This document shows, in pieces, positions 8,715-18,160 of a stretch of DNA of 64,000 nt. The notes beneath the pieces are model-generated. The model saw only the letters and a program-made list of their open reading frames with translations, searched no databases and had not been told where the DNA came from. Origin of the DNA: Marinomonas fungiae (GTDB lineage Bacteria; Pseudomonadota; Gammaproteobacteria; Pseudomonadales; Marinomonadaceae); NCBI RefSeq assembly GCF_001418205.1, contig NZ_LIQF01000001.1, positions 216,863 to 280,862 on the forward strand, given 5' to 3'. Positions within the stretch are counted from its first letter, which is position 1. Each line of letters opens with the position of its first letter. A program made the position numbers and the translations under genes.

Positions 8715-10985
8715 TTACAACTCGCTAGATTTCCCTTCGCCCACTCTGACTTCTAATTGATCGATACGTTGGAAACCGCGTGGTAGTTTTAAACCGCGGC
8801 GGCCACGCTCACCAATATAATCTATCAACTCTTTTTCAGTAAAAGAGGTAAATCGTTTACCGCTGTGTGCTAGTAAGAGATCATCAGGCTGAATTGATGC
8901 CATTGCACAAACCCATTCTTCACGATCCTTCGCTCGCGTCGACGAGATGCTTAACATCTTATTCCCCTTACCTTTGGCCATTTGCGGTAAAGAAGCCACA
9001 CTAAACGCTAACATACGCCCTTCATTTGAAACCACAACGGCACGGGCTGTTTCAGGATCCGCAATCTTCACCGGCGGTAAAACCTCAGCATTGGTCGGTA
9101 GGCTTAAAGTGGCTTTACCGGCTTTGTTCTTAGCATGCAAATCGCCTAGTTTAGAGACAAAGCCGTAACCCGCATCCGAGCCCACTAAGTAATAGGCATC
9201 ATCATTATCCAGTGCTGCTGCGACAATATGTGTGTCTTTCTCTAAACTAATACGCCCAGTAATTGGCTCACCTTGGCCACGCGCAGAAGGCAACGTATGG
9301 GCTTTTAAAGAGTAAGTACGACCATTGGACGCAAACAACACCAAAGTCTGGTTTGAGCGGCCTTTTGTTGACAACAAAAACTCATCGCCGGATTTATAAC
9401 TCAAGCCACGCTCATCGATATCATGACCTTTGGCTGCACGGATCCAACCTTGCTTCGACAGCACCACGGTAATCGGATCATTGGATAATAAATCTTCTTC
9501 GCTAAACGCTTGCGCTTCTCTACGCTCAATGATGGGCGTGCGTCGCTCATCACCGAAGTCATTAATAGCCCCTTCAATCTCACCGATGATCAATTTCTTC
9601 AACTTGGCATCAGATGCTAGGTAGGCTTCTAATTGCTGACGTTCTTTTTCAAGTTCATCTTGCTCTGCTCGAATGCGCATTTCTTCAAGCTTCGCCAAGT
9701 GACGCAATTTCAACTCAAGAATGGCTTCCGCCTGCGTGTCCGTTAGACTAAATCGCTCCATTAGCACCGGCTTTGGTTTATCCTCGTTACGGATAATTTC
9801 GATCACTTCATCGATATTCAGAAACGCGATCAATAAACCCTCAAGGATGTGTAGACGGTTTAGCACCTTATCCAAGCGGTACTGGATACGCTTACGTACT
9901 ACCCCGATACGAAAACGTAGCCATTCACTGATAAAAGTCGTCAGTGGTTTAACCTGTGGCAAGCCATCGAGGCCAATCACGTTCATATTGACGCGATAGG
10001 ATCTTTCTAAATCCGTGGTAGCAAACAAGTGCGTCATCACACCTTCTACATCGACACGGTTGGATTTTGGCACGATTACCAAGCGGGTTGGGTTTTCATG
10101 ATCAGACTCGTCACGTAAATCCACCACCATCGGCAATTTCTTGGCCTGCATTTGCGCGGCGATTTGCTCTAGAATTTTGCTGCCCGAAACTTGGTGAGGC
10201 AGTTCATAAACAACGATCTCCCCCTCTTCTACTTGGTAACGGGCACGAGCCTTCACCTGCCCTTTACCGGTTTCGTAAAGTTTGCGGATGTCGCTACGAG
10301 GAGTGATGATTTCACCACCAGTAGGGAAATCTGGTCCTTGTACGTACTCTAATAGATCATCCAGTTCGGCTTTAGGATGCTTGAGCATGTGAATACATGC
10401 TTGGCCCACTTCACGCAGATTGTGTGGGGGAATATCCGTCGCCATACCAACAGCAATACCCGTTGTGCCGTTCAACAGCAAGTTGGGGAGACGAGCAGGC
10501 AGAACAGCAGGCTCATCCAACGTACCATCGAAATTGGGCATCCAATCGACTGTGCCTTGGTTTACTTCTTTTAGCAGCACGTCTGCGTACTTTGATAGAC
10601 GTGACTCAGTGTAACGCATAGCGGCGAAGGATTTCGGATCATCTGGCGCGCCCCAGTTCCCCTGACCATCCACTAATGGATAGCGGTAAGAGAAAGGCTG
10701 CGCCATCAATACCATGGCTTCATAACAGGCACTGTCACCATGAGGGTGGAATTTACCTAATACATCCCCGACGGTACGCGCCGACTTCTTATATTTTGCG
10801 GTGGCTTTTAAACCCAGCTCACTCATGGCATACACAATACGGCGTTGTACCGGTTTCAATCCATCGCCTATATGCGGTAACGCTCGATCCAAAATGACGT
10901 ACATGGAGTAGTTAAGATAAGCTTTCTCCGTGTAGTCTTTTAGAGAAAGCGTTTCATTGGCTTCAAAGTTAGTCATGTCACTCAA
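8715..10985 (-). CDS. parC: DNA topoisomerase IV subunit A
   Basis: ParC is the DNA-breaking subunit of topoisomerase IV, which unlinks daughter chromosomes. The 756-residue product has the family start, the catalytic tyrosine in AAMRYTESR (about 121-129), and the quinolone-determining segment [12 protein letters not shown] with Ser and Glu at the usual sensitive positions. A shorter C-terminal beta-pinwheel than GyrA follows. parE is not adjacent. The gene stands alone on the minus strand, with the iron-storage genes downstream. Confidence 0.97.
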   Translation of the reverse strand: MSDMTNFEANETLSLKDYTEKAYLNYSMYVILDRALPHIGDGLKPVQRRIVYAMSELGLKATAKYKKSARTVGDVLGKFHPHGDSACYEAMVLMAQPFSYRYPLVDGQGNWGAPDDPKSFAAMRYTESRLSKYADVLLKEVNQGTVDWMPNFDGTLDEPAVLPARLPNLLLNGTTGIAVGMATDIPPHNLREVGQACIHMLKHPKAELDDLLEYVQGPDFPTGGEIITPRSDIRKLYETGKGQVKARARYQVEEGEIVVYELPHQVSGSKILEQIAAQMQAKKLPMVVDLRDESDHENPTRLVIVPKSNRVDVEGVMTHLFATTDLERSYRVNMNVIGLDGLPQVKPLTTFISEWLRFRIGVVRKRIQYRLDKVLNRLHILEGLLIAFLNIDEVIEIIRNEDKPKPVLMERFSLTDTQAEAILELKLRHLAKLEEMRIRAEQDELEKERQQLEAYLASDAKLKKLIIGEIEGAINDFGDERRTPIIERREAQAFSEEDLLSNDPITVVLSKQGWIRAAKGHDIDERGLSYKSGDEFLLSTKGRSNQTLVLFASNGRTYSLKAHTLPSARGQGEPITGRISLEKDTHIVAAALDNDDAYYLVGSDAGYGFVSKLGDLHAKNKAGKATLSLPTNAEVLPPVKIADPETARAVVVSNEGRMLAFSVASLPQMAKGKGNKMLSISSTRAKDREEWVCAMASIQPDDLLLAHSGKRFTSFTEKELIDYIGERGRRGLKLPRGFQRIDQLEVRVGEGKSSEL

Positions 10986-11136
10986 AAGCGTTGTCCTTTC
11001 TTAAACAGGGAAGTAGGCAAAAAGCCTAAACATTTCGATAACTTAAATATTGCCACCTACTATAATCAGGCACCATTTACCCTGCAACCGTTGTGCGATA
11101 TGAAATGGAGATTAGTCGTTTTTTTATTTCCGATGT

Positions 11137-11156
11137 ACACTGATTAACATCAGTGT
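11137..11156. promoter_or_regulatory. Perfect inverted repeat, candidate operator
   Basis: ACACTGAT and ATCAGTGT flank a TAAC centre, a perfect 8-base inverted repeat 18 bases before the ATG at 11174. It lies between parC and the cupin-like gene, has no T run, and would overlap a GTG start at 11153, which argues for the ATG. A dimeric repressor site is the simplest reading. Confidence 0.55.
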
Positions 11157-11173
11157 TAAGACAGGGCCCGTCA

Positions 11174-11848
11174 ATGAAAGCAACATTTGGTCAAGATAGC
11201 TGGCAAAACATTGTCCATCATTCAGATATCTTACGTGTCTATGAAGTACAGCTATCCATGAATGAGCATGCTAACCATAATTTTTGCTTTCCTTTTGACA
11301 GCTTATTGACCGTTGCGGATGGTCAAATTTTTCTCGAATCCCCGATTGAAGAAACCAGCCTAAAAGCCAATCAAGCCGTGTGGTTAAGTCATAACCAAGC
11401 TATTCGATGCGTTGCAGTGTCCCCGTTAGCCCGACTCTTTGTCGTTGTATTTAACGGTCAAAATACACGACACCAAGATCGCTTTGAGCGTTTTGCTAGC
11501 GGCACGGAGCATAAACATGAGCTCGCCAGCGGCGTCACCCATTGGCGAGTTGAGAATAAGGAATTTGGTAAAATTGAATGGGTCATGCTACCAGCTCTAT
11601 ATAAAGAGCCCATCCACTATTTGAAAGAGTCGGAAGAGTTTATTTTACCTTTAAATCACGATCATTCGCTTTGCGTTGCTTTTGAAGACCAAGACTTGTT
11701 GGCTATCGGGGAAAGCGGTTTGGTTATCTCTCCAGGTCAATGCCGAAGTCTTGTCAATAGCGCCAACAAGCCAATCACGTATCTAAGTATCATAACCCCC
11801 TACCCGAAACACAGCCGGATACTAAAGTTAAAGGCCCATCACTCTTAA
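11174..11848 (+). CDS. Cupin-like protein of unknown function
   Basis: A soluble protein of 224 residues with no membrane segment. The pattern of short beta strands and the segment SLLTVADGQIFLESP...LKANQAVWLS looks like a cupin or AraC-type ligand-binding barrel. There is no helix-turn-helix domain after it, so it is not a full AraC regulator. I know no function. A GTG at 11153 is an alternative start, but it lies inside an inverted repeat; no convincing ribosome site is seen at either. It ends 2 bases before the convergent GNAT gene. Confidence 0.6.
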   Translation: MKATFGQDSWQNIVHHSDILRVYEVQLSMNEHANHNFCFPFDSLLTVADGQIFLESPIEETSLKANQAVWLSHNQAIRCVAVSPLARLFVVVFNGQNTRHQDRFERFASGTEHKHELASGVTHWRVENKEFGKIEWVMLPALYKEPIHYLKESEEFILPLNHDHSLCVAFEDQDLLAIGESGLVISPGQCRSLVNSANKPITYLSIITPYPKHSRILKLKAHHS

Positions 11849-11849
11849 A

Positions 11850-12728
11850 TTAGCGCAGGGTAAGTGCCGTGAGGACATGATCTTCCCACTGACCATTAAT
11901 TTTGAGGTAATTGCGCGCCATACCTTCTTTTTCAAAATTTAAACGCGCCAACACTGCCGCACTCTTTTGGTTACGAGGAATATAGCAAGCCTGTATGCGA
12001 TCAATATTCAGCTCATTAGAAACATATTCAATGCCGGCTTTTAGACATTCCTGCATGTAACCTTGGCCTTGAAGATCTTGTGCCAAGCTGTAGCCTAAAA
12101 AGCATGACTGAGACACGCCTCGTACAAATTGCGAATAATTACTGTATGCCAACATGCGTTCCTGTTTTGGATCAAGCAAACACAGCACACACCCCCGATC
12201 TTCAATAAAATCACGACGCATTTCTTTGATACGTAAACGACAAGTGTCTTCTGTGTAAAATTCCTCCGTACGCAGCGGCTCCCATGCGGCAAGATGGTCA
12301 CGCTGCTCATTGACATAGGCTTTCAACAGTCCCACGTCATCAAGGTCCAACAACTTTAACACTCCCCTAGGGGTTTTTATCGCAGGAAAGCGAGCGTTGT
12401 CGCGCCAACTTTGAGGATTCAAAACCACCTTCTCCTTACACACTTCTACCAACTTCAAACTGTAACGATCAAACCAAAATTGACTGCCAATTGACAAGGT
12501 TCGAGTCATCATGGTGTGGCTCATCCACGCCTCAGCTTGGGACTTTTCACGCCAATAAAATGCCAGCTTGGAGCCTTCTTCAATAGCCCATTCAGAATAT
12601 AAAAAGCCGTCTTGCTCTGCTGCCAACTCAATGACTTTCTCAGTCATCACGCGATACATAATATCGTCACGCAAAGTCGAGGTATCAAGACAAACAGCGT
12701 AATATGGAGTCGCAAATTCATTGTCCAT
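11850..12728 (-). CDS. Fusion of an ABM-like domain with a RimJ-type GNAT acetyltransferase
   Basis: The 292-residue protein has two parts. Residues 1-100 resemble an antibiotic-biosynthesis-monooxygenase (ABM) dimeric alpha-beta barrel (the stretch EQDGFLYSEWAIEEGSKLAFYW is typical). Residues 125-290 are a RimJ/RimL-type N-acetyltransferase with the acetyl-CoA loop QDLQGQGYMQECL and the terminal strand motif NQKSAAVLARLNF. AAGGAAG precedes the ATG at 12728, which I prefer over an upstream in-frame start. Substrate is unknown; RimJ-like enzymes acetylate protein N-termini or small amines. It converges with the cupin-like gene. Confidence 0.75.
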   Translation of the reverse strand: MDNEFATPYYAVCLDTSTLRDDIMYRVMTEKVIELAAEQDGFLYSEWAIEEGSKLAFYWREKSQAEAWMSHTMMTRTLSIGSQFWFDRYSLKLVEVCKEKVVLNPQSWRDNARFPAIKTPRGVLKLLDLDDVGLLKAYVNEQRDHLAAWEPLRTEEFYTEDTCRLRIKEMRRDFIEDRGCVLCLLDPKQERMLAYSNYSQFVRGVSQSCFLGYSLAQDLQGQGYMQECLKAGIEYVSNELNIDRIQACYIPRNQKSAAVLARLNFEKEGMARNYLKINGQWEDHVLTALTLR

Positions 12729-12794
12729 GTAGACTTCCTTTAGACATTTGATAAATGATGAACCGAGACTCACTCAGATTGACTATACTATAGC

Positions 12795-12962
12795 AAGCTG
12801 AGATTAAGGATGACGAGCTAAGTCTTGGCTAGGCTGATATCTCGTGGCGTATTGTTACAGCCTGATTACCGATTAGCTCCACATACATTTGGTACTTTTC
12901 CCCCTTAGCACCAGATACGGACAGCTTCTTTGCCCGCCAGCATAATAATGGCGGGCTTTTTA
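12795..12962 (+). ncRNA. Candidate small RNA upstream of an orphan terminator
   Basis: This gap has no coding frame of note. A TATACT box at 12784-12789 could start a plus-strand transcript near 12796, although its -35 is weak. The transcript would end at a strong plus-only terminator (12932-12961). The flanking genes on both sides are minus-strand, so nothing else explains that terminator. Partial pairing (GAGAT with ATCTC) could fold the 5' part. I do not recognise a known RNA family. Confidence 0.4.
12932..12961 (+). terminator. Orphan plus-strand Rho-independent terminator
   Basis: Arms GCCCGCCA (12932-12939) and TGGCGGGC (12949-12956) followed by TTTTT. The reverse strand has no T run, so it acts on plus-strand RNA only, yet no plus-strand gene lies within 1 kb upstream. 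Confidence 0.85.
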
Positions 12963-12983
12963 TGCTTTCAATTCTAGAAGGCA

Positions 12984-13020
12984 TAAAAAAAGCGAGGCGC
13001 ATTACACTGCCTCGCTTTTT
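12984..13020. terminator. Bidirectional terminator after lipA
   Basis: Arms GCGAGGC (12992-12998) and GCCTCGC (13009-13015), flanked by an A run on the left and a T run on the right, so it can stop the lipA transcript on the minus strand and anything arriving on the plus strand. Confidence 0.85.
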
Positions 13021-13039
13021 TCGTCACTGTGAAACAGAC

Positions 13040-13999
13040 TTAAGAAACGCGCTCACCGTGGGCTTGTTTGTCCGCATGGTACGAAGAGCGTACCAATGGG
13101 CCACAGGCTGCGTGTTTAAAGCCAAGTTCTTTCGCCACTTGCTCGTAGCGTTCAAATTCTTCTGGATGCACAAAGCGATCCATTGGGAAGTGATGCTTTG
13201 AGGGTTGCAAGTACTGACCAATCGTTAGCATGTCAACGTTGTGAGCACGCAGGTCTTTCATCACTTCGACGATTTCTTCAAAGGTTTCACCCATACCGAC
13301 CATCAAACCTGATTTAGTCGGTACGTCTGGGCAACGCTCTTTAAATTTCTTCAACAGATCTAGTGACCACTGGTAGTCCGAACCTGGGCGAACCTGACGG
13401 TACAAACGTGGGATCGACTCTAGGTTATGGTTGAAGACATCTGGTGGCGCAATTTCAAGAATATCCAATGCCACATCCATACGACCACGGAAATCTGGTA
13501 CTAGGGTTTCAATCTCGATATTTGGGCTTTGCGCTCGGGTCTCGCGGATACAGTCAACAAAGTGTTGCGCACCACCATCACGAAGATCATCACGGTCAAC
13601 TGAGGTGATGACCACGTATTTCAAACGCATATCACGGATCGCTACCGCCAGCTCTTTTGGCTCATCTTCGCTTAGAGCATTCGGACGACCATGTGCCACA
13701 TCACAGAACGGACAACGACGAGTACAAATATCGCCCATGATCATAAAAGTCGCGGTGCCGTTAGAGAAACATTCACCAAGGTTCGGACAGTTCGCTTCTT
13801 CACACACGGACGCCAATTTATGCTCACGTAGTGTGCTCTTAATACGAGCAATCTCTGGAGAAGCAGGCATGCGTACGCGCAACCAGTCTGGCTTGCGTGG
13901 AATTTCTTCCGTTGGGATAACTTTTACAGGGATACGGGCCATTTTATCGGCACCGCGCAGTTTTTCACCCTGCACAACTCGCTTTTGCTGAGTAGTCAT
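13040..13999 (-). CDS. lipA: Lipoyl synthase
   Basis: LipA is a radical-SAM enzyme that inserts two sulfurs into octanoyl groups on lipoyl domains. The 319-residue product shows the auxiliary cluster cysteines [12 protein letters not shown] (about 66-77), the radical-SAM motif CTRRCPFC (about 92-99), and the C-terminal RSSY motif with the Ser ligand. It lies 6 bases after lipB and is the last gene of the long cell-wall/lipoate cluster. Confidence 0.98.
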   Translation of the reverse strand: MTTQQKRVVQGEKLRGADKMARIPVKVIPTEEIPRKPDWLRVRMPASPEIARIKSTLREHKLASVCEEANCPNLGECFSNGTATFMIMGDICTRRCPFCDVAHGRPNALSEDEPKELAVAIRDMRLKYVVITSVDRDDLRDGGAQHFVDCIRETRAQSPNIEIETLVPDFRGRMDVALDILEIAPPDVFNHNLESIPRLYRQVRPGSDYQWSLDLLKKFKERCPDVPTKSGLMVGMGETFEEIVEVMKDLRAHNVDMLTIGQYLQPSKHHFPMDRFVHPEEFERYEQVAKELGFKHAACGPLVRSSYHADKQAHGERVS

Positions 14000-14005
14000 T
14001 CTTAT

Positions 14006-14644
14006 TCACCCTTGTTGGATAATCGGATGAGAGTATCCGAGACGTTCAGCCAATACGTTTGCCAGCTGAACTTTAACTTGCGCCATCTTGGTTTCAGGCT
14101 GCAAGCGCTTCATATCAATCATCTGTAGACCTTGATAGCCACACGGATTAATGCGTAAAAATGGGGACAAATCCATATCAACATTTAATGCCACGCCATG
14201 GAACGAGCAGCCTCTTCGTACTCTCAACCCCAAAGAGGAAATCTTCATACCATTCACGTAAACACCCGGTGCATCCGGCTTGGGGTAAGACTCAATGCCA
14301 TGCTGCTTGCAGACATCGACAATGGAGTTTTCGATAAGCGTGACCAGATCACGTACACCAATCCCTAAACGCTTTAGGTCAATCATGATGTAAGCGATCA
14401 ACTGACCTGGGCCATGATAGGTCACTTGGCCTCCACGGTCAGCTTGGATTACTGGAATATCGCCAGCGGCCAGCAAGTGCTCTGCTTTACCTGCCTGCCC
14501 TTGGGTAAACACAGGAGGATGTTCCAATAACCAAATTTGATCAGGGTCTTCTTTGGTTCGGACTTGGGTGAAGTCTTTCATCTTCTCCCAAGTGGATTCA
14601 TAAGGCACTAGGCCGAGATCGCGACAAAGGATAGCGTCTGGCAT
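14006..14644 (-). CDS. lipB: Octanoyl-[acyl carrier protein]:protein octanoyltransferase
   Basis: LipB transfers octanoate from acyl carrier protein to lipoyl domains, the first step of lipoate assembly. The 212-residue product has the conserved [12 protein letters not shown] segment, the catalytic Lys in [14 protein letters not shown], and the catalytic Cys in RINPCGYQG. The ATG at 14644 directly follows a TTG that could also start; the gene begins 3 bases after the ybeD stop. Confidence 0.97.
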   Translation of the reverse strand: MPDAILCRDLGLVPYESTWEKMKDFTQVRTKEDPDQIWLLEHPPVFTQGQAGKAEHLLAAGDIPVIQADRGGQVTYHGPGQLIAYIMIDLKRLGIGVRDLVTLIENSIVDVCKQHGIESYPKPDAPGVYVNGMKISSLGLRVRRGCSFHGVALNVDMDLSPFLRINPCGYQGLQMIDMKRLQPETKMAQVKVQLANVLAERLGYSHPIIQQG

Positions 14645-14647
14645 CAA

Positions 14648-14953
14648 TTACATGACCATCTTAACGGCTTCGACCACCATAAGATCTTTGTGCAAGCGTG
14701 CCAATTGATCTTCGCTTTCAGCATTGATACGGAAGCTAAAGCTGACAAAGCGTCCTTTGGAAGAGACATTTTTGTTGATCGATGATTCATCAAAGTCAGG
14801 TGCGTGTTTTAGCACGCACTCAACCACTTGAATATGAGTATCATCACTGTCCATCGCGACAACTTTAATCAGGTAGTCAGCGCAAGGAAACTCGATTTTA
14901 GGGGCACCGGGAGCATCCTTGTCAACCACACCTTGTTTATTAATTAAAGCCAT
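14648..14953 (-). CDS. ybeD: DUF493 / YbeD family protein
   Basis: A 101-residue ACT-like protein of the YbeD family, always found between dacA and lipB in gammaproteobacteria. The N-terminal IEFPCADYLIKVV and C-terminal KDLMVVEAVKMVM segments match. Molecular function is not known; a regulatory role in lipoate metabolism has been proposed from context only. Confidence 0.93.
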   Translation of the reverse strand: MALINKQGVVDKDAPGAPKIEFPCADYLIKVVAMDSDDTHIQVVECVLKHAPDFDESSINKNVSSKGRFVSFSFRINAESEDQLARLHKDLMVVEAVKMVM

Positions 14954-14971
14954 TTTTTGAATTACCGTATT

Positions 14972-16120
14972 TTAAAACAAGTTCATAAAGAACAATTTTA
15001 CTTTGTCAAATAGACGCTTGAAGAAGCCACCCTCTGCAACTGGCTCTAGTGCCACTACATCGCGTTCAAGAAGGGTATTTTCAGGCGTCCCAACAATGAT
15101 CTTACCTAGCACATCACCTGCAGAGATTGGGGCTTCGATCTCAGACTTCAACTCTAGCGATGCAGGAATTGAGTCGGCATTTTGACGCGGCATGGTCACA
15201 AGAACATCTTCAGCAAAACCAACTTTTACGCTGTCCACTTCACCGCCCCAAACACGGGCATCACTTAGCACTTGGCCAGCACTGTAAAGCTTACGAGTTT
15301 CGTAGTAACGGAAACCAAAGTTAAGAAGTTTTTGCGTTTCAGAAGCACGGGCTTCATCTGAGTTGGTTCCCATCACAACCGCAATCAAACGTGTACCATT
15401 ACGTACCGCAGAAGCCGCTAAACAGTAGCCAGCCGCTTCCGTGTGGCCTGTTTTAAGACCATCAACGGTATCATCACGCCATAACAATCGGTTACGGTTT
15501 GGCTGACGAATGTCGTTGTAAGTGAAGTATTTCTCAGAATACATTTTGTAGTTTTCTGGAAAATGGATAATCGTCGCACGGGACAACAAAGCTAGATCAT
15601 AAGCACTTGAGTAGTGATCTTGTGCTGGGAACCCTGTTGAGTTGACAAAATGCGAGTTATTCATACCAAGTAACTTCGCATGTTGGTTCATCAAATCCGC
15701 AAACGCCGCTTCGCCACCTGCAATGTGCTCGGCGACAGCAACACTGGCATCATTACCAGATTGGATGATAATGCCGCGCATCAAGTCTTCTAGAGCAACT
15801 TGCGTCCCTTCTCGAATAAACATTCGAGAGCCTTCCATACGCCACGCTTTTTCACTGATCGTTACTTTATCATCAAACGAAATGTTGCCTTTCGCCAATT
15901 CAAACTCTGTGATGTAAGCTGTCATCAGCTTAGTCAGGCTTGCTGGAGGTAACTCCTCACGACTATTATGTTCAACCAGCACATCGCCAGTATAAGCATC
16001 CATAAGTACGTAGCTGCTGGCTGAAAGCTGTGGTGGAGCCGGAATCAAGGAAGGTGCGGCATGCACCAATGAAGTCATTAAAGAAATGGTAAATATAAAA
16101 AGCGATAACAGTCGTTTCAT
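14972..16120 (-). CDS. dacA: D-alanyl-D-alanine carboxypeptidase (PBP5/6 type)
   Basis: This low-molecular-weight penicillin-binding protein removes the terminal D-Ala from peptidoglycan pentapeptides. It has a signal peptide ending in VHA, the SxxK motif in PASLTK, SxN in QSGND, and KTG in LKTGHT. The C-terminal region ends in an amphipathic helix (FFKRLFDKVKLFFMNLF) that anchors it to the periplasmic side of the inner membrane. I use the ATG at 16120; the longer frame begins with TTG at 16141. Length 382, normal for the family. Confidence 0.96.
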   Translation of the reverse strand: MKRLLSLFIFTISLMTSLVHAAPSLIPAPPQLSASSYVLMDAYTGDVLVEHNSREELPPASLTKLMTAYITEFELAKGNISFDDKVTISEKAWRMEGSRMFIREGTQVALEDLMRGIIIQSGNDASVAVAEHIAGGEAAFADLMNQHAKLLGMNNSHFVNSTGFPAQDHYSSAYDLALLSRATIIHFPENYKMYSEKYFTYNDIRQPNRNRLLWRDDTVDGLKTGHTEAAGYCLAASAVRNGTRLIAVVMGTNSDEARASETQKLLNFGFRYYETRKLYSAGQVLSDARVWGGEVDSVKVGFAEDVLVTMPRQNADSIPASLELKSEIEAPISAGDVLGKIIVGTPENTLLERDVVALEPVAEGGFFKRLFDKVKLFFMNLF

Positions 16121-16203
16121 AGTTTTAAACGTCTTAGTCAAATCCGTGAGGCCTGCATGATACTAAAGGGAGCTTTGAATCTCTAGCCTAGTTAAAGTTT
16201 ACT

Positions 16204-17136
16204 CTAGGGAGCTAACGCGACTTTTACACTTTTGCCAAAGCCGGCTTGCTCCAATTTCTGTTGCCACGTTTGCAACATTTGGTCATTTTCATAAGGCCCA
16301 ACCACCACCTTATAAAGTCCATCCGGTGCATGCACCACTTCGATACTGATCGCTGTATCAAAGCTTTCAAACAGTCGTTGCTTTAAATTACGCGCAGATT
16401 CTTGCTTTGAAAAAGCACCTAATTGTAAATGACTGAACAGCAGATCGTTAGCCGGAGCCGACTCTGGAACAGAGGCTTTAGAAATGGCCGGAACGGGTGC
16501 AGAGGCCGCTACAGGAGTGACGGCTACGGGTGTGCGTGCATTTGACACTTGATAACGCTCACCGAGCTTAGGCGTAATAGCCTCTACTCGTACTCGAGCT
16601 AACCCCTTTTTGTGGTATCCCAAACGTGCCGCCGCCGCATAGGATAAATCAATCAAACGATCGCCGTGAAATGGCCCGCGGTCATTCACGCGAACGATGA
16701 CTGAGCGTTGGTTATCAAGGTTGGTAACTTTTAAATACGTTGGGAGTGGCAAAGATTTATGCGCAGCAGAAAAGGCATACATGTCATAAGTTTCCCCATT
16801 TGAGGTTCTATGTCCATGAAATTTCTGACCGTACCAAGATGCCGTTCCTTCTGCCTTATAGCCGGATGCGGAATCCATCACATAATATTTCTTACCCCAC
16901 ACTTCATAGGGTGACTTATTACCGCCACGGCTCTTTGGCTCGTATTTCGGAATCAAGTCCGGTAGATGATCGACCTTAATATCGCCGCTCGGTGCATGGT
17001 CTTGCAAAATACTGTAGCGACCACCGCCGGAAGCTTTCTCGTAATCAATCGAATCACGGCCATTAATATGATCAGTGCTGGCACAACCAGTCAAACCGAC
17101 GGCTGTTATTAAACCCAGCCACTTAGTCACCTTCAT
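16204..17136 (-). CDS. rlpA: RlpA septal-ring lytic transglycosylase lipoprotein
   Basis: RlpA cleaves naked (peptide-free) glycan strands at the septum. The 310-residue product has a lipobox (LTGC, Cys near 19), the double-psi beta-barrel with EGTASWYGQKFHGHRTSNGE and VRVNDRGPF, and a C-terminal SPOR domain (about 230-308) that binds denuded peptidoglycan. The ATG at 17136 is better than an upstream TTG. It overlaps the mltB end by 14 bases. Confidence 0.95.
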   Translation of the reverse strand: MKVTKWLGLITAVGLTGCASTDHINGRDSIDYEKASGGGRYSILQDHAPSGDIKVDHLPDLIPKYEPKSRGGNKSPYEVWGKKYYVMDSASGYKAEGTASWYGQKFHGHRTSNGETYDMYAFSAAHKSLPLPTYLKVTNLDNQRSVIVRVNDRGPFHGDRLIDLSYAAAARLGYHKKGLARVRVEAITPKLGERYQVSNARTPVAVTPVAASAPVPAISKASVPESAPANDLLFSHLQLGAFSKQESARNLKQRLFESFDTAISIEVVHAPDGLYKVVVGPYENDQMLQTWQQKLEQAGFGKSVKVALAP

Positions 17137-18160
17137 GCTGTGCAATCCTATTTGCTAATTCTAAAACGGACATGGCGTAACGGCGACTAGGGTTGTAGTC
17201 CATGATGGTGAAGAAATTATCATAAGCCAGCCAATAATCCAGCTCTGTTTCACTTTCACGCAAACCAATCAAACCCGCTTTACCAGCAGTGTAGTTTGTT
17301 GTTGCCCACACGCCTTTAGCGCCCCATTCATTCATCGTATGTAACGGAGCACGGCCTTTATTCACCAATTCTTTAACATCCTCAGGCTTATCCACACGAG
17401 CAGTCACTGCTGCGATCTGTTTATATTTCCAGCCATGATGACGTAAGTAATTGGCTATACTGCCAATTGCATCGGCTTCGGACCCCCAAAGGTCTACCCG
17501 CCCATTTTGATCGTAGTCAACCGCTAGCTTCATATAGTTACTGGGCATAAACTGCACCATCCCTAACGCCCCGCTATAGGAGCCTTTAGTCTCCCCTAGT
17601 CGCCAGCCTTGGTTACGCGCCAGCAACAGATAGGCCTCTAATTCGCTCTTGAAATAACTTCCACGTCGTGGATAGTCAAACGACAAGGTGGTTAAAGAAG
17701 TAAACACATCGCGATTGCCAGTGACCTTACCATAGGCGGTTTCCACACCAATCAAAGCCACGATAATTTGCCAATCGACACCGTAATCCTTTTCCACTTT
17801 GTCTAACCATTGCTTATTACGCTTCGCAAAAGCAACCCCTTGTTGGACACGCACAGGGTCAATAAAGTTCGCTCTATACTTGTGATATGGCACCAATACT
17901 TCTGGTTGATTATCGGATTTGGTAATCACTTGCTCACGTTTATAAGTATTTGTGAACATTTGCGTAAGAAGTTCGCGATCGTAATTGTGCTTTGAGCCCA
18001 TGTCGTCGATGAACTGACGTACCTCTGGAAGCTCAATATAGGGTAGCGTTTGAATTGTTTCCGTTGCCGTTGCCGTTGTCTTTGCTTCAACCTGATTGTT
18101 TACAGTTGAGCAACCATACAACCCCAACACTAAACTTAAGGCCAACACTCTTGAATACAT
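17123..18160 (-). CDS. mltB: Membrane-bound lytic murein transglycosylase B
   Basis: MltB cuts the glycan between N-acetylmuramic acid and N-acetylglucosamine, forming 1,6-anhydro ends. The 345-residue lipoprotein has the lipobox LYGC and the catalytic Glu in the segment IVALIGVETAYGK. The later SYSGALGMVQFMPSNY is characteristic of this family (GH103). Its ATG overlaps the rodA stop by one base (TAATG), indicating coupling. Confidence 0.95.
   Translation of the reverse strand: MYSRVLALSLVLGLYGCSTVNNQVEAKTTATATETIQTLPYIELPEVRQFIDDMGSKHNYDRELLTQMFTNTYKREQVITKSDNQPEVLVPYHKYRANFIDPVRVQQGVAFAKRNKQWLDKVEKDYGVDWQIIVALIGVETAYGKVTGNRDVFTSLTTLSFDYPRRGSYFKSELEAYLLLARNQGWRLGETKGSYSGALGMVQFMPSNYMKLAVDYDQNGRVDLWGSEADAIGSIANYLRHHGWKYKQIAAVTARVDKPEDVKELVNKGRAPLHTMNEWGAKGVWATTNYTAGKAGLIGLRESETELDYWLAYDNFFTIMDYNPSRRYAMSVLELANRIAQHEGD

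Noticed and set aside
12774-13039. tRNA or known riboswitch in the gap before lipA
   Set aside because: No TTCGAAT-type T-loop, no CCA end and no recognisable riboswitch core; only a candidate unassigned small RNA remains.
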